The translations under genes and the position numbers were made by a program. DNA of 57,634 nucleotides, taken from positions 1 through 57,634 of the forward strand of contig NZ_JAHKPV010000001.1 in assembly GCF_018860765.1 (NCBI RefSeq). Reading direction: 5' to 3'. The notes under the pieces are model-generated. The model was not told where the DNA came from, did not search any database, and saw only the letters and a program-made list of their open reading frames with translations. Numbering within the stretch: position 1 is the first letter of the stretch; each line of letters opens with the position of its first letter. This DNA is from Marinobacter salexigens. GTDB lineage: Bacteria; Pseudomonadota; Gammaproteobacteria; Pseudomonadales; Oleiphilaceae. Positions 47,523-56,400 of the stretch are shown piece by piece.

Positions 47523-48428
47523 ATGACCATTACGGCGATTGTTATTGTTATGGTGTCCGCCCTTGCCCACGCCGGCTGGAACCTGTTTGGCAAGAAGGTC
47601 AGCCCCAGCGGCGCGTTCTTCTGGTACAGCACCCTGTGGGGTGCACTCCTGACCCTGCCGGTACTGGTGTACTACCGCCCGTTGTTGCATGAACTGGACT
47701 CGGGAATCTGGTGGCTGGTAGCTGTTACTGGCTTCTTTCAGGCAACTTATCTCAGTTGTCTGGCTGCAGCCTATCGTCATGGCGAACTATCGGTAGTCTA
47801 TCCACTGGCGCGATCATCGCCCTTGTTGATCCTGCTGGTCGGAACCCTGTTCCTGGGGACGGCCGAAACCATCACCGGCGCGGCTGTTGCCGGTATCGTT
47901 CTGATCCTAGCCGGATGCATCATTCTGCCAATGCAACGGTTCCGGGATTTCCGTCTGGCTAACTACCACAACCTCGCCACCTTGTTTGCCCTCCTGGCCG
48001 CCGCCAGCACCGCCGGGTACTCGCTCGTCGACGACAATGCCACGGGCCAGATGCGAGACTTGCTGGCTGGCATCGCGCTGGATGCGGAAGTGGCGTTTGT
48101 TTTCGTCATCCTCCAGGCTTGGTCGGCCCTGATATGGCTGAGTCTTGGTCTGAGCGTGCAGGCAACCGAACGACGACTTTTACGGGAACTGATCTTTAAC
48201 TGGCGCAGTACGATGGCAGCGGGAGTGCTGATTCTTGGAACATACGGGCTGGTGGTTTGGGCTATGGCCTATGCAGATGACGTCAGCTACGTGGTAGCCT
48301 TCAGGCAAGTCAGCATTCCTATCGGCGTTGCACTGGGCTGGTATTTCCTTGAAGAACCTCTGCACGCGCCCAAATTACTCGGCGTGCTGACCATTCTTGC
48401 GGGCTTGCTGCTGGTGGTTCTGGGGTGA
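47523..48428 (+). CDS. EamA-type transporter associated with phosphonate genes
   Basis: A ten-helix membrane protein of 301 residues with two EamA/DMT repeats. It shows LAHAGWNLFGKK near the start, and the second repeat ends FRQVSIPIGVALGWYFLEEPLHAPKLLG. A longer frame from 47421 overlaps the permease gene and is not plausible. ATG 47523 has no good ribosome site, so translation may depend on the upstream permease stop 20 bases earlier. A DMT protein of this sort recurs in phosphonate clusters. It could export a product or import a phosphonate; its substrate is unknown. Confidence 0.82.
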   Translation: MTITAIVIVMVSALAHAGWNLFGKKVSPSGAFFWYSTLWGALLTLPVLVYYRPLLHELDSGIWWLVAVTGFFQATYLSCLAAAYRHGELSVVYPLARSSPLLILLVGTLFLGTAETITGAAVAGIVLILAGCIILPMQRFRDFRLANYHNLATLFALLAAASTAGYSLVDDNATGQMRDLLAGIALDAEVAFVFVILQAWSALIWLSLGLSVQATERRLLRELIFNWRSTMAAGVLILGTYGLVVWAMAYADDVSYVVAFRQVSIPIGVALGWYFLEEPLHAPKLLGVLTILAGLLLVVLG

Positions 48429-48494
48429 TGGTTCGTCTTGACTGCGTATAGAAGAGGCAAAGTTTCGCCCTTGCGAGGTTGAGATGGCGAAGGG

Positions 48495-49157
48495 TCATGC
48501 CCGGGCCACCTCGTCAATGAGTACACGCCAGCCTTTTCGCCTTGCATAGCGCTCCAGAATCGGATCCGGATTCACCGCAACGGGATAGTCCACAAACCTC
48601 AAAAGGGGAAGGTCGTTGTGGGAGTCTGAGTAGAACCAGACTTTCTCCGGGACGGCGCGGCGCGCCGAGACCCACTCCTTTAAGGCAGCCACTTTACCTT
48701 CCCTGAAAGGACGTCGGGTTCCGATGGTGCCTTTGAGGTTGTCGCCCTGCCATTCGACCTGCACGCCTATATCGTCATCAATGCCGAGGTGTCGGGCGAT
48801 GGGCGAAACCAGATGCTCGCCTGTTGCGGAGATAATGAGTACATCGTGCCCTTGGGTCTTATGCCAGGCTACACGTTCCCGGGCGGTTGTGAGCACTCGG
48901 GGAGGGATCACTTCCCTAACGAACCGATCAATCAGAGCTTCCACCTGGCTCCTCTGCCAACCCCGAATAGGAGCCAGACTGTATTCCATGTAGTTCTGGA
49001 GGTCCAGATCGCCGTTGGTATAGGCCCTCATGAACGCCCTGCCCCTTGCCTCGGAATTGGGGGAGGCATCAATGGCTTCAGCGCGGAGAAATTCAGTGAA
49101 CAGCTGTGAACTGTCTCCGCGAATCAGGGTTTCATCTAGGTCGAAAATCGCAAGCAT
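48495..49157 (-). CDS. HAD-family IB hydrolase (SerB-like phosphatase)
   Basis: A 220-residue HAD phosphatase with motif I FDLDETL (aspartates 5 and 7), motif II IISATGEHLV, the lysine near FREGKVAAL, and motif III SDSHNDLPLL. It resembles the HAD-IB group that includes phosphoserine phosphatase. It faces the AEP genes, and a copy of their palindromic operator lies just before its AGGAG ribosome site. It is therefore probably part of the same regulon, perhaps dephosphorylating a pathway intermediate. The natural substrate is unknown. Confidence 0.88.
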   Translation of the reverse strand: MLAIFDLDETLIRGDSSQLFTEFLRAEAIDASPNSEARGRAFMRAYTNGDLDLQNYMEYSLAPIRGWQRSQVEALIDRFVREVIPPRVLTTARERVAWHKTQGHDVLIISATGEHLVSPIARHLGIDDDIGVQVEWQGDNLKGTIGTRRPFREGKVAALKEWVSARRAVPEKVWFYSDSHNDLPLLRFVDYPVAVNPDPILERYARRKGWRVLIDEVARA

Positions 49158-49168
49158 GTAGCACTCCT

Positions 49169-49182
49169 TTGGTATACACCAG
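49169..49182 (-). promoter_or_regulatory. GntR-type operator before the HAD hydrolase gene
   Basis: On the minus strand CTGGTGTATACCAA differs from the operator at 40145 at one base within the 12-base core. It sits one base before the AGGAG of the HAD gene. A 7-4-7 repeat (CTGTTAC-GAGT-TTGTTAC, 49197-49214) lies further upstream but points the other way and is less like a Pho box. Confidence 0.65.
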
Positions 49183-49336
49183 ATTGTGCTTCAAGCCTGT
49201 TACGAGTTTGTTACGGGATAAGGTGTAAAACTCATTCTAAAAACTTCTACTGCCTTCCTAAGGCGCGTTTCGCTCGCAAGGATTGGTCTTTAAAATCAGG
49301 GTTTCATCCCGTTTCCGCGCACGGTACTAAAACGGC

Positions 49337-49470
49337 TGTGGACCTACCCCGGTGCAGTAGACACTCCTAGCCTATGGTTAAAGCATAAGAGGAATTGCGA
49401 TGAGCAGCCAACGTTATCCCCCCGGAATTCGCAGATAAAGCGGTGGATTGGAGTCATCAGTGCCATCGCA
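49337..49470 (+). pseudogene. Left-end remnant of an IS3-family insertion sequence
   Basis: The stretch from 49337 (TGTGGACCTACCCCGG, then AGTAGACACTCC) resembles an IS3-type left inverted repeat. It is followed by an AGAGGA ribosome site and an ATG at 49400 reading MSSQRYPP, a typical OrfA beginning. A one-base shift then lets the frame continue EFADKAV before similarity is lost. No OrfB or right end is present. The rest of the 400-base gap between the HAD gene and the hydrolase holds only a tandem 11-bp repeat (GCGCCGACGAA twice, 49480-49501) and no gene I can support. Confidence 0.45.
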
Positions 49471-49560
49471 GCGTCAAAAGCGCCGACGAAGCGCCGACGA
49501 AGCGCAAGAATATTTACCTCCGAAGACATCTGATCTTAGATATCAGGATAACATTCAGGT

Positions 49561-50418
49561 TCAGTCTGTAGACGCTAAGCCTTTAAGAACCTGCGGCCAA
49601 CAAGCTTTACAGCGGCTGCGCAGCAGGTCACTGTGGCCAATTTCTTTCAGGCCAAAATTGGATGGTTTCAGAAACTGTTTTTCTATTCTGGCATTGGCCA
49701 GCAGGCGCAGAAAGTCTTCCACATTTGCAGGCACTGCGATGTGGTCATCTGTGGCGGTCAACGCCAGCATAGGTGCTTTGATCTCCGCATAGTGATGCTG
49801 CTGTATTTCCTTGCCGAAACTGTTCTCTACATAACCGGGTGAACTGCACCAATGCCGCCACTGCCTGGCGACGCCGGCGGGCAGGTCTTCCCCAAAACCG
49901 ATGATTTTGGTCGGCCAGTACCCTTTTAATGCAACGGAAACCGGTTGCCAGCCATGGAACAGCAGCTTGGCCGCCAGCCTGGTTTTCGATTTCAGGTTGT
50001 TGAAATGGCCAGACGACGCGGCAATCAGAACATAGCGGTCAATTTGGTCGAAATTGGGCATCAAACCGATTAACTGTGCACCGGCACTATGGCCCACCAG
50101 AGTCACCGGCAGGTTCGGGGCCAGAGCGATCAGCTTGTCCAGCGCTGCCGGCAAATCCAGAGTACCCCAGTCCACCAGATCGGCAGAGAGTTCTGCAAGA
50201 GGGATATCGTTGCGGGAGTCCCCGATGCCCCTGTTGGAAAAGGTCAGCACGGCAAATCCCTGTTCGCTCAGCCAGGTGGCAAAATTGAAATAGACCTGAT
50301 GCCGAAACCCCGTGGCCGGGGAGACCAGGACAGCACCGCGAGGTGACTCTGTGGCTGGCCTGAAAAAGTGTCCGGTGAGCCTATAGCCGTCTTCACAGGT
50401 TATTACGGTTTTTTCCAT
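49561..50418 (-). CDS. Alpha/beta hydrolase
   Basis: A 285-residue serine hydrolase of the COG4757-like type. The core shows GAVLVSPATGFRHQVYF (oxyanion region), FSNRGIGDS, the nucleophile elbow GHSAGAQ, TATDDHIAVP for the acid, and EIGHSDLL for the histidine. No signal peptide is seen, so it is probably cytoplasmic. It follows the interrupted DUF4442 gene on the same strand after 116 bases. Both may belong to an ester or acyl-thioester pathway controlled by the divergent TetR regulator; that is inference. Confidence 0.85.
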   Translation of the reverse strand: MEKTVITCEDGYRLTGHFFRPATESPRGAVLVSPATGFRHQVYFNFATWLSEQGFAVLTFSNRGIGDSRNDIPLAELSADLVDWGTLDLPAALDKLIALAPNLPVTLVGHSAGAQLIGLMPNFDQIDRYVLIAASSGHFNNLKSKTRLAAKLLFHGWQPVSVALKGYWPTKIIGFGEDLPAGVARQWRHWCSSPGYVENSFGKEIQQHHYAEIKAPMLALTATDDHIAVPANVEDFLRLLANARIEKQFLKPSNFGLKEIGHSDLLRSRCKACWPQVLKGLASTD

Positions 50419-50534
50419 TATCGGTCCATTTAATCATCAGTTAAAACTAGATAGCGCAGAAATTGCGCCAAATAGGCTGTATTGGCCAAGATGCCGGGCA
50501 TGTGGATTAACCCTCAGCCAGGAATCCTTAGGTA

Positions 50535-50975
50535 TCAGTTCAGTTTCACGTTCATGGTGATTTCAGCGGTGAAGACCCGTTGACCATCCTCATCAAACAC
50601 TTCTACGGGGACCGTTTTCTCACCAGAGGTGTCCCAGTCAACTTTCTCCCCGCTTGCAACGGCACGTAAGGCGGTTTTTGCCTTGGCCAGATACTTGACC
50701 GACATGGCTTGTGGAATCCACTTACCATCGCTTGGTATCGACGCATCCGTCATCAGCCCTGCTACCAGCTCTGCGGCGTTTCACATGGCGATTGCGTGTA
50801 CGGTACCCAGGTGGTTGGTGATTTCTTTTCGGAATGGCACCCGTGCTTCGGCATACTCCGGTTTCAGGTCAACCAGTTCCGGCTGGATGGTGCTGAAATA
50901 GGGGGCCTGTTGGCAGACCATGTTCCCAAAGGCTTCGGCGCCGAATGCGTTGACTGCTGCCAGTGCTTGACTCAT
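50535..50975 (-). pseudogene. DUF4442-type hotdog thioesterase-like gene interrupted by an in-frame TGA
   Basis: Read through, this is a 146-codon hotdog-fold protein of DUF4442 type: MSQALAAVNAFGAEAFGN at the start, RKEITNHLGTVHAIAM in the active-site helix region, then a TGA (50781-50783), then NAAELVAGLMTDASIP and on to VKLN in the same frame. In relatives as I recall them the position after HAIAM is cysteine, so TGC or TGT to TGA is the likely change. Both halves keep normal family sequence with no other lesion, suggesting a very recent mutation, a sequencing error or recoding. The start at 50975 has GGAG nine bases upstream. Confidence 0.75.
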
Positions 50976-51020
50976 CTCTAAGTTCTCCATGTGTCTGAAA
51001 GGGGGCACGAAACAAACAAA

Positions 51021-51055
51021 ACAGAATAATATTCTTCAACAGAAGAGTATTCTGT
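51021..51055 (+). promoter_or_regulatory. 35-bp palindromic operator between DUF4442 and tetR
   Basis: A long inverted repeat with outer arms ACAGAATA and TATTCTGT and inner arms TTCT and AGAA. It is symmetric at 13 of 17 paired positions about 51038. It lies in the divergent gap between the DUF4442 gene and the TetR gene, where a TetR dimer (or two) would control both. Confidence 0.75.
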
Positions 51056-51122
51056 TTATGCCGAAGCTGTCAAACGGTAGAATGTAGGCTGTGGCGAGTT
51101 CAAACAGGCGAATATCCATTTA

Positions 51123-51737
51123 ATGAACCAATCCAATATTTTAGAGAACCGGTTTCCGGGCCGCAGAGCTGCGCTGAAAAGAGAGATTCTGGAACAGGCA
51201 CTGTATTGCTTTAATGAGCTGGGGCTGGAAGCCACCACCATCGATGCCATCAAAGCCCGCTGCGACACCAGTGTGGGCGCGATTTATCATCATTTCGGGA
51301 ACAAAGAGGGTATATTGAGTGCGCTCTTTTTTGCAGCTCAGGATGACCAGCGACATCGCCTGGAGCAGGAACTGGCCGGGGCAAACAGTCTTCGCGAGGC
51401 CGTGTATTCCATCATATGGAGTTATCTAGACTGGGTTGTCGACAACCCAGAATGGGCCAGATTCCTTTATCAGGCGCGCTCTCCAGTGGCCAAGGGTCCC
51501 TTTCAGGAGGAACTGACGAATCGAAATATCCAGAATTACCGGAAACTGAAAGAGCGGTTGATAAGTTTCGGCAATGACGATATCAAAATTATTCAACCAT
51601 TCGAGATGCTCTTCTCTCTCATTATAGGTCCGTCGGAAAACTATTGCAGAGCCTGGCTGTCTGGCCGTGTAAAGACATCACCTCAGGAGTACCGAAAAGA
51701 ATTTGCGGAGTCCGTATGGCGCTCGTTGCAGAGCTGA
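51123..51737 (+). CDS. TetR/AcrR-family transcriptional regulator
   Basis: A 204-residue repressor-type protein. The N-terminal helix-turn-helix reads ILEQALYCFNELGLEATTIDAIKARCDTSVGAIYHHFGNKEGIL, followed by an all-helical ligand domain (about 80-200). It is divergent from the DUF4442 gene, with a large palindrome between them, so it probably represses that operon and itself. The likely ligand is an acyl compound, judging only from the hotdog and hydrolase neighbours. No clear ribosome site precedes the ATG. Confidence 0.9.
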   Translation: MNQSNILENRFPGRRAALKREILEQALYCFNELGLEATTIDAIKARCDTSVGAIYHHFGNKEGILSALFFAAQDDQRHRLEQELAGANSLREAVYSIIWSYLDWVVDNPEWARFLYQARSPVAKGPFQEELTNRNIQNYRKLKERLISFGNDDIKIIQPFEMLFSLIIGPSENYCRAWLSGRVKTSPQEYRKEFAESVWRSLQS

Positions 51738-51852
51738 CCCATCTAGCCATATCGAACCAAGCGGTAATACTGGACAATTCTTCCGCTTCGCGGCTATAAA
51801 ATTGCAGAAAATCTTTGCATTCTGCCCCAACCTGAATGTTGCGCTTTGCGAC

Positions 51853-52011
51853 CGGGCCCGCGAGCTGGCGGTGTTCGACATGGCGATTGATTGCAAACTC
51901 CGATCCTGCGATATGGTCAAGCTCTTGGCTCGATATATTTCCAGTACAGTGCGATACCTTGGTGTCGAGGTGAAAGATGCTCTGGATATAGCTGAGAGTA
52001 TTGAGATCTGA
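51853..52011 (+). pseudogene. Internally deleted tyrosine recombinase remnant
   Basis: A short frame joins two parts of a tyrosine-type integrase: an N-terminal piece (RARELAVFDMAIDCKLRSCDMVKL) and the extreme C-terminus with the catalytic tyrosine (ISSTVRYLGVEVKDALDIAE). The central catalytic arginine and histidine boxes are missing, apparently through a deletion at about 51925. It cannot be active. It marks past integration activity between the TetR and AraC genes. Confidence 0.6.
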
Positions 52012-52184
52012 TTGGTGTACCGTGGTTCTTAATCCCGGGTGGCTGGGAATCGATGTGGCTCTCGGAGTCAGGCGATGATCATATTTCGGGCTTTATCACC
52101 CCTTCAATTTTTAAACGAAAGCGAACATTAGTATCCCTTTTTTAAAGATCCATGCTTCCATTGCCCTGTCCATTTTAGTTTTCG

Positions 52185-52209
52185 AAGCCCGTGTTTCATG
52201 GGCTTTTTT
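52185..52209 (+). terminator. Rightward terminator downstream of the recombinase remnant
   Basis: AAGCCC (52185-52190) pairs with GGGCTT (52200-52205), running into six Ts. It is likely the original end of the recombinase transcript. The 340 bases between the remnant and the AraC gene otherwise contain no gene I can support. Confidence 0.7.
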
Positions 52210-52244
52210 CGTTGCACCAAGTCCATAAAAGTGAGCGGAAATCA

Positions 52245-52271
52245 TAAAAAAGCCTGCTTGAGGCCCGCAGG
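52245..52271 (-). terminator. Leftward terminator-like hairpin
   Basis: On the minus strand CCTGC and GCAGG form a 5-bp stem (52253-52271) followed by CTTTTTTATG. No leftward gene ends here, so it may be left over from lost sequence or act on antisense transcripts. Confidence 0.45.
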
Positions 52272-52352
52272 ACCTGCCGTTAATCTACATGAACTCAATT
52301 ACAACAACACGCTCTGACTGATGCGCGAACTACCCGGTGAAGATATTTAATC

Positions 52353-53351
52353 ATGGCACCTGACAGGCAACCGAGTTCTCACTTTGTAGCCGACGCCTCC
52401 GCACAGGCCGACGCCCAGCCCTGGCTGAACCTGGACATGCATCAGCTCAGCGCAGGCGACTATAAGGGTCAGTGCACCGCCCTGACCCTGAACGACATGC
52501 ATCTGGTGCATGAACAGCAGAACCAACTGGTTCATAAAAGCGGGGTCACCCGGGGCAATTTGTGTGCGATTTCCATCGCCAGAACCATGACCCCGGGGAT
52601 GCGTTTTTCCCATTTTTTAAGTCCGCAGGACTCTTGGCTCTATTTCCTTCCCAGCGATGCCGAACTCGACCTCAATGTGGCCGGCGGCAGTGACACCTTC
52701 TACCTGTGCCTGGACCAGGATCGACTGCTTGCCGACATGCACACCCTCAGCGGACGGGACTGGTCCGGGGTGACCGGTGCTCCCCAGGGCTTCAGCAGCG
52801 CAGACACCGAAAGGGTGGCACGGGCCTTCAGTCGCGTACTTCACGGCCCGGCTGTGGACGGTCCGGCCCTGTTGGCCAACGGTATTGAAATGTTACGGGA
52901 CAGTGCCTTGATGGCGCTCAATGGGGCGACAGAGCTTGATACCGGCGGCAGTCGGGCTCTTCGCTCTGGCTGGCGAACCCAGCGGCTGGTGTCCACCGCG
53001 AGGGAATTCATGGATGCCTGCCTTCAGGTCGGCAGGGTGCCAGGTGTTGCCGACCTCTGTGCGGTAACGGGCGTGTCGGAGCGAACGCTCCAGTACGCCT
53101 TTCGCAGCGCCATGCAGCTCACCCCGGTGGCCTACCTGCGAACGCTTCGCCTTAACCGGGTACGCGCAGACCTGCTAGCAGCGGCGCCAACGCACACCAG
53201 CGTCACCCGCAGCGCCATGCACTGGGGCTTTGTTCACCTTGGTGAATTCGCCAGAGACTATCAGCGTCTGTTCGGCGAACGGCCCTCGCACACTCTGGCC
53301 CGGCGCGGTACCGGGGCGGCAAGCCGGGCGTTGTTTGCGGAAATCCGATAG
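52353..53351 (+). CDS. AraC-family transcriptional regulator
   Basis: A 332-residue regulator with an N-terminal sensing domain (about 1-210) and a C-terminal AraC DNA-binding domain. The latter contains VADLCAVTGVSERTLQYAFRSAMQLTPVAYLRTLRLNRVR and FVHLGEFARDYQRLFGERPS. Overall layout resembles EutR-like regulators of similar length. It lies 88 bases before the autotransporter gene on the same strand and is the obvious candidate to control it. The effector is unknown. Confidence 0.9.
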   Translation: MAPDRQPSSHFVADASAQADAQPWLNLDMHQLSAGDYKGQCTALTLNDMHLVHEQQNQLVHKSGVTRGNLCAISIARTMTPGMRFSHFLSPQDSWLYFLPSDAELDLNVAGGSDTFYLCLDQDRLLADMHTLSGRDWSGVTGAPQGFSSADTERVARAFSRVLHGPAVDGPALLANGIEMLRDSALMALNGATELDTGGSRALRSGWRTQRLVSTAREFMDACLQVGRVPGVADLCAVTGVSERTLQYAFRSAMQLTPVAYLRTLRLNRVRADLLAAAPTHTSVTRSAMHWGFVHLGEFARDYQRLFGERPSHTLARRGTGAASRALFAEIR

Positions 53352-53438
53352 TCCACCTGTCACAGCTCCTTCATACTCGTTGTCAAAAAGGCCGGAGCCG
53401 GATTGTCGGCCAACAAACCTCGATAGAGAGCAGTAACC

Positions 53439-56400
53439 ATGAATCATGCCTATCGCGTCGTCTGGAACGAAGCACTCAACGTCTGGATGGCGGTTGCCGA
53501 GATCAGCCGAAGCAAGGGAAAAACCAAAGCCTCCGTCTTGCTCAGCAGCTTGCTGTTGGGGGCCTCGCCTGCGGGGGCGGTGGACGAAACCTTTACCGCG
53601 TCTTCCGGGAACTGGTCGGTTGATGGTAACTGGGCGGACGGTTCGGCGCCGGTTTCCGCGCAGGACCTGCAGCTGATTTTTGACAATACCTCAGCCCCGA
53701 ATCTCGAGACGACCCACGACCTTGGTGGCCTGACGCTGAACAAGCTGAGTTTTGTCTCGCCATTCCCGGGTAGCACTTCAATTTTCATCCATGCTGGCGA
53801 CGCCGCCACTGACAGATTGATTTTTGACGGTGCCGACGCGGAAATCAGGAGTTCTGCGCCTGGCGGTGCTTCTTTCGATACCCTGATTTACACCGAACTA
53901 GAGCTCGGTACGACTGTTACGTTTACAACCGATAATCCCTCATCGACCGAGACGTGGCTATTGGGTGGCCTGTCCGGGAGCGGTGGCCTGACCGTCACCA
54001 ACGGCGTGACGTTGGGTCTCGTAAAACAGGGCGAGGGCCTCTATAGCGGCGACACCACCATAGAGGCTGATGGGGTTCTGTATAACAGTTTGGCTGCACC
54101 GAACTCTCTCAGTGCCGCGTCCCGCCACATTATTGATGGCACTCTCCAAATGGCTAATTCCGGTGCCATTGGCAGCCTCGAAGGCGCTGGCACTGTAAAC
54201 CTTCATAACAACAGAAACCTGGAAGTCGGCGCCCTGGATACCAACACGCTTTTCTCCGGGGTCATAAGAGACAGAGACTCATTCGTCCCTGGCAGTCTCA
54301 CCAAAACCGGCACCGGCACCCTGACCTTGACCGGGGCCAACACCTACACCGGCGGCACTACCATCAATGGCGGCGCGCTGCAGATCGGTGACGGCGGCAC
54401 CTCCGGGTCGATTGCGGGCAATGTGGTCAACAACAGTTCGCTGGTGTTCAACCGCGCCGATGACTCGACCTTCGCCGGCGATATTAGCGGCAGTGGCATC
54501 GTAACCAAGCAGGGCACCGGCACCCTGACCCTCACCGGCACCAACACCTACACCGGCGAGACCCGTATCTCCAATGGCACCTTATCGGTCCAGGATGGCG
54601 GCAGCATCAGCCATGGCGTGGCAAAGCTGTACGTGGGCGATACCGCCAGCCAGACCGGCACCCTGGAGATCGGGGCGGGCAGCTCCGTGACCAGTGAGCA
54701 GTCCTATGTCGGCTACGGTGGTACCGGGGTGGTTCGCGTTGAAGGCAGTGGCGCGCAATGGCAGCTGACAGAGCAGCTTTCTGTGGGTAATTCAGACGAC
54801 GGAGCCCTGGAGATCCATGATGGCGGTGAAGTGGATGTCGCCGGTGATCTGTACGTGGGCAATAGCTCAGGTGTAACTGGCCGAATAACCGTGGAGGGCG
54901 CCGGGTCGGAGCTCAGGGCATCAGACCTGGCCCTGGGGCAGTCCGGAAATGGCACCCTGACCCTGGTGAATGGAGGTACGGTTTCAGTTGATGGGGGCGG
55001 TGGCAAGGTTCTTCTGGGGCAAAATTTCGGTAGCCAGGGCACCCTGAATTTTGGCGCCTACGACCTTGCTGATCCGTCCACTGCGGGAGTGCTCGACGCT
55101 GACCGTCTCCGAATCGACAATTTCTTTTCTGGAGGTCCGGGTACCATCAACTTCAACCAGACCGACACCCTGACCCTGGCGGCTGATATTGAGCAGGTGG
55201 GCTTTGGGACAGGCAGTGTCAACCAGCGTGGCACCGGCACCACCATCCTCACGGGGGCCAATTCCTATTACGGTGACACCACCATCTCCGATGGCACCCT
55301 GCTGGTCAACGGTTCGATAGCGAACTCCCATATCCTGGTCAATGGCGGCTCCCTGGGAGGCAGCGGGTCGGTGGGTAATGTGACGGTCAACAGCGGTACC
55401 GTCACCCCGGGCAACTCCATCGGCTCGCTCAGCACCGACGATGTGACAGCCAACACAGGTTCCACCTTGCAGTTTGAAGTGGATAGCACCGGTGCTTCCG
55501 ATACTTTGATAGCGACGGGGGGCGTTACCCTGAACGATGGTGTAGTTATAGACGTCATCGCTCTGGATACGCTAGACAGCCGGCCAATCCATAGTCAGTA
55601 CACCCTGATTGACAATGATGGGGCAGATCTCATCGCTGGCACCTATACTCCGGGTGCTGGTAGCCTTGGCAGTGACGGTGAACTGTTTTCTGTTATTTCC
55701 AAGACAGGCGGGGATGGCAACGACCTGACGGCTGACAGCTACCGTACTGGCCTGACGCTCGCCGATGGCGCAACCTTCAGTGATCACCTGACCTTCCCGG
55801 ATCACTTCCCCGGTTTTACTTTTACTGTTGAGGGCACAGACAGTGCCACCTTTAGCGGCATTCTGGGAGAAAGCTCCACGCCAGTATCTCTGAGCAAAGA
55901 GGGTTCCGGTACTCTGGTTGTCACCGGCACCAATACCTACACCGGTGACACCATGGTCTCTGGCGGCACCCTACAGGGCAGCACCACCAGCCTTCAAGGT
56001 GATATCACCAACAATGCGACGGTGGTTTTTGATCAGGCCAGCGCCGGTAGCTACGCCGGCGACATGACCGGCAGCGGCACTCTGGACAAGCTGGGGGCTG
56101 GTGTTCTGACGTTCACCGGTAGCAGCACCTACACCGGCGACACCACGGTCTCTGCAGGGACCCTGCAGATCGGCGACGGCGGCACCTCCGGGTCGATTGC
56201 GGGCAATGTGGTCAACAACAGTTCGCTGGTGTTCAACCGCGCCGATGACTCGACCTTCGCCGGCGATATTAGCGGCAGTGGCATCGTATCCAAGCAGGGC
56301 ACCGGCACCCTGACCCTCACCGGCACCCACACCTACACCGGCGAGACCCGTATCTCCAATGGCACCTTATCGGTCCAGGATGGCGGCAGCATCAGCCATG

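Noticed and set aside
49448..49792. A plus-strand frame overlapping the alpha/beta hydrolase end
   Set aside because: It has no family similarity and lies antisense to the hydrolase C-terminus.
50740..50783. A selenocysteine insertion hairpin just after the in-frame TGA of the DUF4442 gene
   Set aside because: Only weak pairings are visible, no selenocysteine genes are in the window, and a simple point mutation explains the codon better.
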